Shown here: one piece after another, positions 1 to 6,701 of the stretch
How positions within the stretch are numbered: the stretch's first letter is position 1
Layout: every line of letters begins with the position of its first letter
Assembly: GCF_031581065.1 (NCBI RefSeq)
Contig: NZ_JAVLBN010000036.1
Location: 1-21,792 of the forward strand
Source: Salibacter sp031581065
GTDB taxonomy: Bacteria > Bacteroidota > Bacteroidia > Flavobacteriales_G > Salibacteraceae
Length of the DNA stretch: 21,792 bases
Direction: 5' to 3'
Notes under the pieces: model-generated
The model's input: only the letters and a program-made list of their open reading frames with translations
Databases searched by the model: none
Told to the model about the DNA's origin: nothing
Position numbers and translations under genes: made by a program

Positions 1-88
1 TAGGGCACATTCAGTAGGAGATGATGTTGTTGTTCTTGAATTTCTATATGGTGGTGTCCCAATAAATAGTCACTACCATAAGCTTTAA
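1..88 (+). CDS. C-terminal end of an unidentified gene (partial)
   Basis: A reading frame open from the window edge (first full codon at base 2) runs 28 codons to a TAA at 86-88, ending in the residues INSHYHKL. A strong hairpin terminator starts 8 bases after the stop, which supports this as the true 3' end of a gene. The visible peptide is too short for me to recognise a family. The call rests only on frame and terminator position. Confidence 0.5.
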   Translation, partial: RAHSVGDDVVVLEFLYGGVPINSHYHKL

Positions 89-96
89 TTATGTTG

Positions 97-130
97 GAGT
101 CCTTCTCAAAACAGAGAAGGACTCTTTTTT
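97..130 (+). terminator. Rho-independent terminator after the partial first gene
   Basis: A perfect 11-bp stem (gagtccttctc at 97-107 pairing with gagaaggactc at 114-124) has a 6-base loop and is followed by a run of six T. It closes the gene ending at 88. Confidence 0.9.
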
Positions 131-131
131 A

Positions 132-163
132 TTTGCTTAAATGTAAAGAAAACATTACATTTG
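132..163 (+). promoter_or_regulatory. Bacteroidota-type promoter with an overlapping dyad
   Basis: TTTG at 132-135 and TACATTTG at 156-163, 20 bases apart, match the Bacteroidota -33 (TTTG) and -7 (TAnnTTTG) elements. The expected transcript start is about 16 bases before the ATG at 183. An inverted repeat, aaatgtaa (139-146) and ttacattt (155-162), covers the -7 box. A protein bound there would block transcription. The small regulator encoded downstream is the obvious candidate (inference). Confidence 0.65.
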
Positions 164-182
164 GTAAAATAAACTTTACGTT

Positions 183-674
183 ATGGAAGCTAAATATTCA
201 TTTTCACACAAATGGAAGCTCATAGGAATTGCCTTATTTATAATTGGATTGACTCTAGGAGCTATAGGAGTATTGGGTAATTATGAACCAGCATTTTTAG
301 ATGTGAGAGTTCCCGATTTTTTTGGGAATTCTTCGTTTTTAAATAATGGAAGTGATTCAGATACCGGCTGGCCCAAAATGAGGAAAAACAATCTCCTCGA
401 TGAAATTGCACTTTCTTTATTGTTAATTGGAGGATTACTTTCAGTTTTAGCAAAAGAGAAGAACGAAGATGAAATGATTATGAAGTTGAGATTGGAGTCG
501 CTATTGTGGTCTGCAATCGTAAATGGAATACTCATTTTTATTACAGTTTGGTTGATTTACGATTTGGACTTTTATTTCGTTATGATCACTGAGCTATTTT
601 TCTTTTATCTCTTGTTTATACTGAGGTTCAACTTTGTGTTAATGCGTCAAAAGAAGCTGGTTGATGAAGAATAA
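183..674 (+). CDS. Four-helix membrane protein paired with a small HTH regulator
   Basis: 163 residues with four likely membrane helices at about 13-32, 72-90, 107-126 and 130-152. The hydrophilic stretch between helices 1 and 2 (about 33-70) is rich in Asn, Asp and Gly. The helix 2-3 linker is charged (KEKNEDE). No catalytic motif is visible and I do not recognise a named family. Its 3' end overlaps the following regulator gene by 11 bases, so the two are translationally coupled. Pairs of a roughly 150-residue membrane protein with a roughly 65-residue Cro/CI-type regulator are common in bacteria. The membrane partner's role is usually unknown; sensing or anti-regulator activity are guesses. 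Confidence 0.75.
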   Translation: MEAKYSFSHKWKLIGIALFIIGLTLGAIGVLGNYEPAFLDVRVPDFFGNSSFLNNGSDSDTGWPKMRKNNLLDEIALSLLLIGGLLSVLAKEKNEDEMIMKLRLESLLWSAIVNGILIFITVWLIYDLDFYFVMITELFFFYLLFILRFNFVLMRQKKLVDEE

Positions 675-864
675 AGTAAAACGATACAGGCAGTTTTCTG
701 AGTTGACACAATCTCAACTGGCAAATTCAATTGGAGTCAGCAGGCAGACGATTCACGCAATTGAAAAAGGGAAATATGTTCCATCTACAGTTCTTGCTTT
801 AAAGCTCAGTAAAGAACTTAAAGTAAAAGTTGAGGAGCTGTTTACACTTGAAATTGAGGATTAA
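664..864 (+). CDS. Small Cro/CI-family (XRE) transcriptional regulator
   Basis: 66 residues, almost entirely one helix-turn-helix domain. The HTH core is about residues 15-38 and contains TQSQLANSIGVSRQTIHAIE, typical of the compact YozG-like XRE regulators. I chose the ATG at 664; an in-frame TTG directly before it (661) would add one residue. The gene begins inside the last codons of the membrane-protein gene (11-base overlap). It probably autoregulates through the dyad over the -7 box at 139-162, which is an inference from position. Confidence 0.85.
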   Translation: MKNKVKRYRQFSELTQSQLANSIGVSRQTIHAIEKGKYVPSTVLALKLSKELKVKVEELFTLEIED

Positions 865-888
865 AGAATTTTTGAGAGTGATTTTTAT

Positions 889-896
889 TAACTTTG
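889..896 (+). promoter_or_regulatory. -7 promoter box for the toxin-antitoxin operon
   Basis: TAACTTTG matches TAnnTTTG and lies 16 bases before the antitoxin ATG. A TTTG at 871-874 is only 14 bases upstream, shorter than the usual 17-20, so the -33 part is weak. The short dyad atac-aaat-gtat (897-908) immediately downstream could be part of an antitoxin operator. Confidence 0.45.
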
Positions 897-912
897 ATAC
901 AAATGTATAAGG

Positions 913-1149
913 ATGAGTGTTAAAGAAAGGAAATACAAGTTGATTCTGGAGCTTATGAAGGTTGAAGAGGAAAGTGTTATATGCGAAATTGAAAGACTTT
1001 TAGATCAAAATATTGTAGGTTATAAACCTGATGGCAAACCAATTTCAAAAGAAGAGTTTAAAATACGACTTGAAGAAGCAGAAAAAGATATTCAAGAGGG
1101 CAACCTTTTTTCACATCAAGAACTTTTAGAGCAAATTAAAAACTGGTAG
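913..1149 (+). CDS. Putative antitoxin of a RelE/ParE-type module
   Basis: 78 residues, highly charged and predicted helical. It contains GYKPDGKPISKEEF at about residues 36-49, followed by a Glu-rich helix that would suit toxin wrapping. It sits directly upstream of a ParE-like toxin gene with a 4-base gap, the usual antitoxin-first order. I recognise the pattern from Bacteroidota toxin-antitoxin pairs but see no classical ribbon-helix-helix or HTH motif. DNA binding by the N-terminal 30 residues is possible but unproven. The call rests mainly on context and size. Confidence 0.7.
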   Translation: MSVKERKYKLILELMKVEEESVICEIERLLDQNIVGYKPDGKPISKEEFKIRLEEAEKDIQEGNLFSHQELLEQIKNW

Positions 1150-1153
1150 TCTT

Positions 1154-1429
1154 TTGCTTGAGGTTATATGGACAAATCAAGCTGTTACTTCACTAAATGA
1201 AATTTATTCATTCTATTGGGATAAATCAGAGAAAGGAGCTAGGAATGTTATAAACGATTTAGTTAAGGCTCCTGAGACTATTAAGTTTCCAAAACAATAC
1301 CAAAGAGATGAATTTAATAGTTCATACAGAAGAGTTATTGTTAGAACATTTAAGCTATTATATAGAGTAGAAGATAGTAGAATAGTAATAATGGATGTTG
1401 TGGGAACAAGTGAAAACCCTATTTACTAA
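1154..1429 (+). CDS. RelE/ParE-family toxin
   Basis: 91 residues. The C-terminal half (about 54-91) has the ParE/RelE plasmid-stabilisation pattern: NSSYRRVIVRTFKLLYRV, then a short strand (IVIMDVVGT) and a terminal NP. The N-terminal half has WTNQAVTSLNEIYSFYW, typical of the first helix pair. Members inhibit gyrase (ParE) or cleave mRNA on the ribosome (RelE). The sequence favours ParE, but the target cannot be decided here. The start appears to be TTG at 1154, four bases after the antitoxin stop; no suitable ATG exists nearby in frame. A weak start would keep toxin synthesis below antitoxin synthesis (inference). A terminator follows directly. Confidence 0.85.
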   Translation: MLEVIWTNQAVTSLNEIYSFYWDKSEKGARNVINDLVKAPETIKFPKQYQRDEFNSSYRRVIVRTFKLLYRVEDSRIVIMDVVGTSENPIY

Positions 1430-1430
1430 A

Positions 1431-1461
1431 AAAAGCCACTCCTCAAACAGAAGTGGCTTTT
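1431..1461. terminator. Bidirectional terminator between the toxin gene and lemA
   Basis: The arms aaaagccact (1431-1440) and agtggctttt (1452-1461) are perfectly complementary with an 11-base loop. T-rich tails lie on both sides, seven A's upstream giving a U-run on the minus strand. It serves the toxin operon on plus and lemA on minus. Confidence 0.85.
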
Positions 1462-1485
1462 CAATTCAACCTAAATACTTATTAC

Positions 1486-2064
1486 CTAAAACTCGACTTC
1501 AGGTGCTTCTTCAGCTCCTTTATCAGCTTCGTAATATGGTTTCTTTTCAAAATCAAACATCGAAGCCGTGAGGTTTTCAGGAAATGTTTGCGTCTTCGTG
1601 TTGTAATTCCGCACAGCCTCATTATACTTTTTGCGCGCTACAGCAATCCTGTTTTCAGTTCCTTCGAGCTGAGCCTGAAGGGTCTGAAAGTTTTGATTCG
1701 CTTTTAAATCAGGATAGCGCTCAACTGTAACCATTAAGCGAGATAGCGCACCAGATAATTGTGATTGTGCCTTTTGAAAAGCTTGCATATTTTGCTCATT
1801 TAACTCACCAGGTTTAATTTGAATTGAAGTTGCTTTTGAGCGTGCTTCAATTACCTGGGTAAGCGTTTCTTTTTCAAAATCTGCAGCACCTTTAACTGTG
1901 TTGACAAGGTTGGGGACCAGGTCAGCTCTACGCTGGTATTGCGTTTCAACCTGAGACCATTTTTCGTCAACTGCCTCGCGCATTTTCACCATCGAGTTGT
2001 AGCCGCATGAACTCATGCTCATTACAACTGTCATCATTAACGCTATGTGGAGTATTCTTTTCAT
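1486..2064 (-). CDS. lemA: LemA family lipoprotein
   Basis: 192 residues. An N-terminal signal with lipobox SMSSCG puts the lipidated cysteine at residue 20, so the mature protein is membrane-anchored. The LemA domain fills about 22-185 and shows the family hallmarks VDEKWSQVETQYQRRADLVPN-type sequence, LVNTVKGAADFEKETL and the later IAVARKKYNEAVRNYN. The family forms long alpha-helical bundles and its biochemical role is not established. In many Bacteroidota lemA is followed by TPM-domain genes. Here a terminator follows instead, so this copy stands alone. It lies 28 bases downstream of htpG on the same strand and is probably co-transcribed with it. Confidence 0.93.
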   Translation of the reverse strand: MKRILHIALMMTVVMSMSSCGYNSMVKMREAVDEKWSQVETQYQRRADLVPNLVNTVKGAADFEKETLTQVIEARSKATSIQIKPGELNEQNMQAFQKAQSQLSGALSRLMVTVERYPDLKANQNFQTLQAQLEGTENRIAVARKKYNEAVRNYNTKTQTFPENLTASMFDFEKKPYYEADKGAEEAPEVEF

Positions 2065-2092
2065 ATTATTCTGTTTTTGTCAAAGGTAAAAT

Positions 2093-3985
2093 TTAGTCGA
2101 TCATATCAACACTGCGCTTAATAAACGCGGTCAGATCCTTACCTTTTAGCATGTTTTGCGACAACATTGCCAAATCAACTGATTGCTTGGCCAGGCTTTT
2201 TTGTTTGCCCTGATCCTGTTCAGTGAGGATTTTGCTCACAAGCGGATGATTGGCGTTGATCATCAGGTTAAACATATCAGGCATATTACTCATGCCCATC
2301 ATGCCGCCACCAACTTGCTGTTGTTCTTTCATTCTTCTCATGAACTCTGGCTGTGTAATCACAACCGGATTGTCTTTCTCGTTCATGTTTTCGAACTGAA
2401 CAGTGAATTTGTCTTTTTCAACAACACCTTCGTAAACTTCTTGAAGCATTTTCTTTTGGTCGTCAGTTAAATTCGCCTCCTGTTGTTCTTCTTTTTCGAT
2501 CAGTTTGTCAATCGCGTCAGCATCAACACGAACAAATTTCACATTGTCGAGTTTCGATTCTAATTGTTGAACAAAGTGACTCGTCAACGGAGAATCCATA
2601 ACAAGCACATCGTACCCGCGGTTCTTAGCTGATTCAATAAATGCATCTTGTTCGTCAGCATCTGTTGCATAGAGATGAACTACAGCATCGTTTTTATCTT
2701 TTTGTTTTTCCTCAATTTTTTCGCGGTACTCATCAATCGTGAAAAACTCACCTTCAGTATTCTTCAACAATAACGCTTTTTGCATTTTATCGAAGAACTT
2801 GTCGTCAGTGAGCATACCGTATTCAATGAATACTTTAATGTCATCCCACTTTGATTGGTAATCTTCACGATCTCTCTTGAACATTGAAGAGAGCTTATCA
2901 GCTACTTTTTTCGTGATGTGATTCGATATCTTTTTCACGTTTCCGTCTTCCTGGAGGTAAGAACGCGAAACGTTTAGCGGAATATCTGGCGAATCGATAA
3001 CACCGTGGAGTAGTGTCAAAAACTCCGGAACAATATTCTCTACCGAATCGGTGATGAAAACCTGGTTTGAGTAGAGTTGAATCTTGTTGCGCTGGATCTG
3101 AATGTTATTCTTCAATTTAGGGAAGTAGAGAATCCCTGTCAGGTTGAAAGGATAATCAACGTTGAGGTGAATATGGAAAAGCGGCTCTTCAAAGCTCATT
3201 GGGTAGAGCTCGCGATAAAAATTATGGTAATCTTCATCGGTCAGATCCGCAGGTTGCTTCGTCCAGGCCGGAGTGGGGTTGTTGATGATGTTTTCAACTT
3301 CTTTGTCTACTTTTTTGACATTTCCGTTATCATCTTTTTTTCCATCAGGATCATCGACCTGGATTGTTTTTGTACCAAACTTGATCTCTACCGGTAGAAA
3401 TTTGCAGTATTTTTCCAAAATACCAGAGATGCGGTTATCCTCAAGGAATTCCTGCGACTCATCATCGAGGTGTAGTACTACGTCAGTACCGCGTTCTGAC
3501 CGATCAGCTTTTTCGAGAGTGTATTCAGGATCACCTTTACAGCTCCATTTTACAGCATCACCTCCTGTGTAAGACTTAGTGATGACATCTACCTCTTTGG
3601 CTACCATGAATGCAGAGTAAAACCCGAGCCCAAAGTGACCGATGATTCCTGAGTCTTTTGCTTTATCATCGTATTTTTTCAGAAACTCTTCAGCGCCTGA
3701 AAATGCAATATCATTGAGATAACGTTCTACCTCTTCTTCAGTCATTCCCACGCCATTATCGCTAATGGTGAGAGTCCCTTTGTCTTTATCAATAGAAATA
3801 TTAACCCTTAAATTTCCCGGGTCGTCTTTGTATTCTCCAAGCTTATGGAGTGTTTTGAGCTTTGATGTTGCATCTACTGCGTTGGAGACTAGCTCACGTA
3901 AGAAAATCTCATGATCAGAATAGAGGAACTTTTTAATAATCGGAAATATGTTTTCCGTTTGAACATTAATCTTTCCAGTACTCAT
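2093..3985 (-). CDS. htpG: Molecular chaperone HtpG (Hsp90)
   Basis: 630 residues from the ATG at 3985. The N-terminal GHKL ATPase domain shows RELVSNAVDA (30-39; catalytic Glu31, Asn35), DNGVGM (76-81; Asp76 contacts adenine) and GHFGLGFYSAFMV (116-128, ATP lid). The middle domain includes LNVSRSYLQ, and the C-terminal dimerisation domain contains a Met/Gly-rich patch (GGGMMGMSNM) before NANHPLVSKI. It folds and remodels client proteins in the cytoplasm with DnaK. The open frame extends 57 codons further upstream to 4156, but those codons are not Hsp90-like and cross a hairpin, so the shorter start is right. lemA follows. The leader region 3986-4241 may regulate it. Confidence 0.97.
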   Translation of the reverse strand: MSTGKINVQTENIFPIIKKFLYSDHEIFLRELVSNAVDATSKLKTLHKLGEYKDDPGNLRVNISIDKDKGTLTISDNGVGMTEEEVERYLNDIAFSGAEEFLKKYDDKAKDSGIIGHFGLGFYSAFMVAKEVDVITKSYTGGDAVKWSCKGDPEYTLEKADRSERGTDVVLHLDDESQEFLEDNRISGILEKYCKFLPVEIKFGTKTIQVDDPDGKKDDNGNVKKVDKEVENIINNPTPAWTKQPADLTDEDYHNFYRELYPMSFEEPLFHIHLNVDYPFNLTGILYFPKLKNNIQIQRNKIQLYSNQVFITDSVENIVPEFLTLLHGVIDSPDIPLNVSRSYLQEDGNVKKISNHITKKVADKLSSMFKRDREDYQSKWDDIKVFIEYGMLTDDKFFDKMQKALLLKNTEGEFFTIDEYREKIEEKQKDKNDAVVHLYATDADEQDAFIESAKNRGYDVLVMDSPLTSHFVQQLESKLDNVKFVRVDADAIDKLIEKEEQQEANLTDDQKKMLQEVYEGVVEKDKFTVQFENMNEKDNPVVITQPEFMRRMKEQQQVGGGMMGMSNMPDMFNLMINANHPLVSKILTEQDQGKQKSLAKQSVDLAMLSQNMLKGKDLTAFIKRSVDMID

Positions 3986-4120
3986 TTTATTCAATTTTTG
4001 TTTTTGTCTGATTGAAAGTTGAATATTCCATGTCAAAGGATGTGCCATGACAAAAGAAACTGACAAGTTGACTTTTTGAATAGGGTTAGAGATGGAGATA
4101 TGACAAAAGGGATAAAATAA

Positions 4121-4148
4121 CGAAGGGGTTGCAGATGCAACCCCTTCG
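4121..4148 (-). terminator. Hairpin terminator downstream of araC or of the candidate small RNA
   Basis: cgaaggggttgca (4121-4133) pairs perfectly with tgcaaccccttcg (4136-4148). In the minus direction the tail is TTATTTTATC, a fair U-rich tract. In the plus direction the tail is AAAATC, so termination would act on minus-strand transcripts. It lies 154 bases after the araC stop and 136 bases before the htpG start. Confidence 0.6.
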
Positions 4149-4230
4149 AAAATCAAACCTAACCCTACACTATGAAAAAACCTAACCTATGAAGAAACGC
4201 CCTTGATGGACGTCCTATTGATTAAGTACA
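4121..4230 (-). ncRNA. Candidate small RNA, or regulated htpG leader
   Basis: The predicted transcript begins about 4 bases after the minus-strand TACATTTG box (4241-4234) and ends at the 13-bp GC-rich hairpin 4148-4121, which is followed on that strand by TTATTTTATC. That gives about 110 nucleotides with no open frame of note. The body contains two copies of the complement of a CCTAAC...ATGAARAAAC sequence. I know of no named RNA family that matches. It could instead be the first part of a 240-base htpG 5' leader with an attenuator. The evidence is promoter plus hairpin only. Confidence 0.4.
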
Positions 4231-4233
4231 GTG

Positions 4234-4262
4234 CAAATGTATTATGAGATTTTAAATGACAA
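4234..4262 (-). promoter_or_regulatory. Minus-strand promoter upstream of the candidate RNA / htpG
   Basis: Read on the minus strand, TTG (4262-4260) and TACATTTG (4241-4234) are separated by 18 bases, a good Bacteroidota -33/-7 pair. It lies between the araC stop and htpG, so it would drive either a small RNA or htpG. Confidence 0.5.
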
Positions 4263-4301
4263 TAACCGAAAAGGACTTATTTGTACCCGAAAAGTTTGTA
4301 C

Positions 4302-5291
4302 CTACAATGATTCGATGTATTGGGTGGGCAAGACACCAAATTGTTTCTTAAAAGCTTCACTGAAATGTGATAAATTTGAATACCCCAGTTCATAACCAAC
4401 CTGAGATACTTTGTATTCTTTAGAGGATAAGAGTGTTTTTGCTTTTTCCATTCTCACACCCTGGTAGAGTTGGTAAATAGTTTTCCCAAATACCTGTTTG
4501 AATATTTGTTTAAGTTTTGATTGGCTCACACCGTACTTTAAAGCTAATTCATTAATAGTGGGTGATTCACTCAAATCACTGAGTATTTCATCTTTAACCT
4601 TAAATGCAATTTCAATGTCTTCTTTGGGTAATTGTGGTCCCTGTGAAGAAAGCTTACATTCGTAAAAAGTGGTAAAGAAACACCCTAATAAATCATATGC
4701 TTTACCTTTAATGGAAAGCAGCTCTATGGAATTCTCAGGGTTCAGCTTTTCCAAATCACTCATTAGGTTAGTCATTTCGAGCCTTAAATGTTCATAAATA
4801 ACAAAGTTACCAGCCTGATTGATGAGTTTGTATAGTTCGTCATTTTGAGAAGGTGAATGAGGTAGAGAGGATGCGAAATCACCGTAAAAACGAAATGATA
4901 TATAGTGAATATTTTTGTTTTGAGGAAAGCTAAACTCCTGAATGTCTCTAATATTACTGAAGAATACCCCATCAGTTGATTTAGCACCAAAAAACTTTTC
5001 TTCGTTTTTTGTCTTGTGTCCTATCTCTGCTGAATTACAAAATGATACAGCAAAATACGGTTTTGTTTGATTTGGTTTTTGAATAAATTGGACAGGCTCG
5101 TTGAAAAAAGCTTTTTGTAAAGAAACTTCTAAGCTATCGGCTAATTTGATGTTGTCAATTTGTCCATTACCAATTTCATTGTCAAACCTCATTCCATATC
5201 GGGTTCTAGTCCCATTTAGTCCTTTTATGAAAAAAGGCAGTGTTACTTCACTAAGACCTGCAGGAAATTTAACAACACGATTTTTTTTCAT
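4302..5291 (-). CDS. AraC-family transcriptional regulator
   Basis: 329 residues from the ATG at 5291. The C-terminal ~90 residues form the double HTH of the AraC/XylS family. The first HTH contains INELALKYGVSQSKLKQIFK and the second VSQVGYELGYSNLSHFSEAF, with the closing KKQFGVLPTQY signature. The HTH resembles the PchR-like branch. The N-terminal ~230 residues have no domain I recognise and presumably bind a ligand or dimerise. The open frame continues 50 codons upstream to 5441, but that would overlap the divergent gene at 5413 and the extra residues look non-coding, so I chose the MKKNR start. It faces a hydrolase/OsmC gene across a 121-base divergent spacer and may control it (inference). 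Confidence 0.88.
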   Translation of the reverse strand: MKKNRVVKFPAGLSEVTLPFFIKGLNGTRTRYGMRFDNEIGNGQIDNIKLADSLEVSLQKAFFNEPVQFIQKPNQTKPYFAVSFCNSAEIGHKTKNEEKFFGAKSTDGVFFSNIRDIQEFSFPQNKNIHYISFRFYGDFASSLPHSPSQNDELYKLINQAGNFVIYEHLRLEMTNLMSDLEKLNPENSIELLSIKGKAYDLLGCFFTTFYECKLSSQGPQLPKEDIEIAFKVKDEILSDLSESPTINELALKYGVSQSKLKQIFKQVFGKTIYQLYQGVRMEKAKTLLSSKEYKVSQVGYELGYSNLSHFSEAFKKQFGVLPTQYIESL

Positions 5292-5412
5292 AGCTGTACT
5301 GGATTGGGTTAATAGTACGCATGTTTTGAATTTACGATTGTTAATAAATGATAAACTATTCTTACATTTCCTGTTTAAACATAAATCAAAATCTTCAAAA
5401 TAACATTCAACA

Positions 5413-6627
5413 ATGTCAACAACTAAGGTTAGCTTTCCCAATTCAAAGGGCGAGGAGATTGCTGCTGTAATAGATTTTCCATTTGATCAAAAACCTTCAG
5501 CTTATGCAATATTAGCACATTGCTTCACTTGTAGTAAAAACTTTAACGGAGTGCGAAATGTGAGTCATGGACTCACTCAAAATGGGATTGCAGTAATGCG
5601 TTTTGATTTTACCGGGCTAGGAGAGAGCTCGGGTGATTTCAGTGATACAAACTTCACTACAAATATTGAAGACCTCAAAGCAGCTTATCAATTCATGGAA
5701 ACTGAATACGAAGCACCTGAAATATTGCTAGGTCACTCACTTGGGGGAGCAGCGGTACTCTATGCAGGAGCTGAACTCGATAAAGTAAAAGCCATAGTCA
5801 CTATAGCAGCTCCCTCTACTCCTGATCATGTGACACACCTAATCAAGGATAAAATTCCGGAGATTGAAGAAAAAGGAAAAGCAAAAGTCAACTTAGCCGG
5901 GAGGGAATTTGAGATTGAAAAACATTTTTTAGAATCACTTAAACGCAAAACCATAAAAGAAGTGATGAAAGGCAATAGAGGTAAGGCACTTCTCGTCATG
6001 CATTCACCGCAAGACAAGCTGGTTGAAATAGCTAATGCGCGGAGAATCTACGAAAGTGGCCATCACCCAAAATCGTTCATCACTCTCAATAATGCTGATC
6101 ATTTACTCACTAAAAAAAGCGATGCTCAATACGCTGGCCGAATTGTGGCTGAATGGGTTAAGAAATATGTTGAAGAACAGGAAAAAGTAGTGGTCAGATC
6201 CAAAAGTCACGTAGCAGCAGAACTCGATGTAGAAGATAATTTCACTACCTATATTAAAGCCGGCCGCCATGACCTGGTGGCTGATGAACCCGAAAAAGTT
6301 GGAGGAGATGACTACGGTCCTGATCCTTATGCATTAGTAGCATCTGGACTGGCAGCCTGCACAGCAATGACAGTAAAAATGTACGCTCAGAGAAAAGGCT
6401 GGGCTCTGACCGATATAAAAGTACATGTAGATCATGCAAAAGATTACGCACACGACTGCGAGGAACAACAGGATTCGAGTTCAAAAATTGATGTGTTCAC
6501 GAGAAAAGTTGAATTTATGGGAGATTTAACCGATGACCAAAAGAAAAAACTCTTACAAATAGCCAATAAATGTCCCGTTCACAAGACACTCAAGAATGCT
6601 TCTACAATTGAAACAACGATGCAATAA
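5413..6627 (+). CDS. Alpha/beta hydrolase fused to an OsmC-type peroxiredoxin domain
   Basis: 404 residues in two domains. Residues 1-255 are an alpha/beta hydrolase: nucleophile elbow GHSLGG (107-112, Ser109), probable acid Asp201 (HSPQDKL) and His230 (NNADHLL). Residues about 265-404 are an OsmC/Ohr-like domain with both redox cysteines, Cys316 in LAACTAMT and Cys387 in NKCPVHKTL. OsmC proteins reduce organic hydroperoxides; the fused hydrolase may release or process acyl substrates. This fusion architecture is known in several bacterial groups. It is divergent from an AraC-type regulator and isolated downstream by the next promoter. The true substrate of the hydrolase half cannot be read from the sequence. 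Confidence 0.92.
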   Translation: MSTTKVSFPNSKGEEIAAVIDFPFDQKPSAYAILAHCFTCSKNFNGVRNVSHGLTQNGIAVMRFDFTGLGESSGDFSDTNFTTNIEDLKAAYQFMETEYEAPEILLGHSLGGAAVLYAGAELDKVKAIVTIAAPSTPDHVTHLIKDKIPEIEEKGKAKVNLAGREFEIEKHFLESLKRKTIKEVMKGNRGKALLVMHSPQDKLVEIANARRIYESGHHPKSFITLNNADHLLTKKSDAQYAGRIVAEWVKKYVEEQEKVVVRSKSHVAAELDVEDNFTTYIKAGRHDLVADEPEKVGGDDYGPDPYALVASGLAACTAMTVKMYAQRKGWALTDIKVHVDHAKDYAHDCEEQQDSSSKIDVFTRKVEFMGDLTDDQKKKLLQIANKCPVHKTLKNASTIETTMQ

Positions 6628-6637
6628 GAATATCGTC

Positions 6638-6645
6638 TAACTTTG
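6638..6645 (+). promoter_or_regulatory. -7 promoter box for the T9SS-exported protein
   Basis: TAACTTTG fits TAnnTTTG and lies 56 bases before the ATG at 6702. No convincing TTTG is found 17-20 bases upstream. Confidence 0.4.
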
Positions 6646-6701
6646 AAATGGATAAATAAACTTTTAAATTGCAGGCTTATTAACTTAAAAACACAGTCAT
6701 T

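Larger units (their letters stand above)
3986..4301. other. Non-coding gap between htpG and araC (316 bases)
   Basis: No supported protein gene. On the minus strand it contains a promoter-like pair (4262-4234), a strong hairpin (4148-4121), a second -7-like box TAGGTTTG (4161-4154), and two copies of CTTTTGTCAT (complements of 4047-4056 and 4100-4109). A site close to the sigma-54 consensus, TGGCAC-N5-TTGA (4047-4033), lies 47 bases upstream of the htpG start. On the plus strand, near-identical stretches at about 4158-4199 each contain a mini start (ATGAAAAAAC and ATGAAGAAAC) that terminates after 5-6 codons. Confidence 0.6.

Noticed and set aside
1453..1707. Plus-strand open frame over lemA
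   Set aside because: It is antisense to a clear LemA coding sequence, begins inside a terminator and has no recognisable features.
4033..4047. Genuine sigma-54 promoter for htpG
   Set aside because: The -12 element has GA instead of the nearly invariant GC, and no activator gene is nearby; kept only as a weak lead.
3986..4156. Extended N-terminus of htpG (57 extra codons)
   Set aside because: The added residues are not Hsp90-like and run across the hairpin at 4121-4148; MSTGKINVQTENIF is the natural start.
5292..5441. Extended N-terminus of the AraC regulator (50 extra codons)
   Set aside because: It would overlap the divergent hydrolase-OsmC gene, and the extra residues show no family resemblance; the MKKNR start is adequate.
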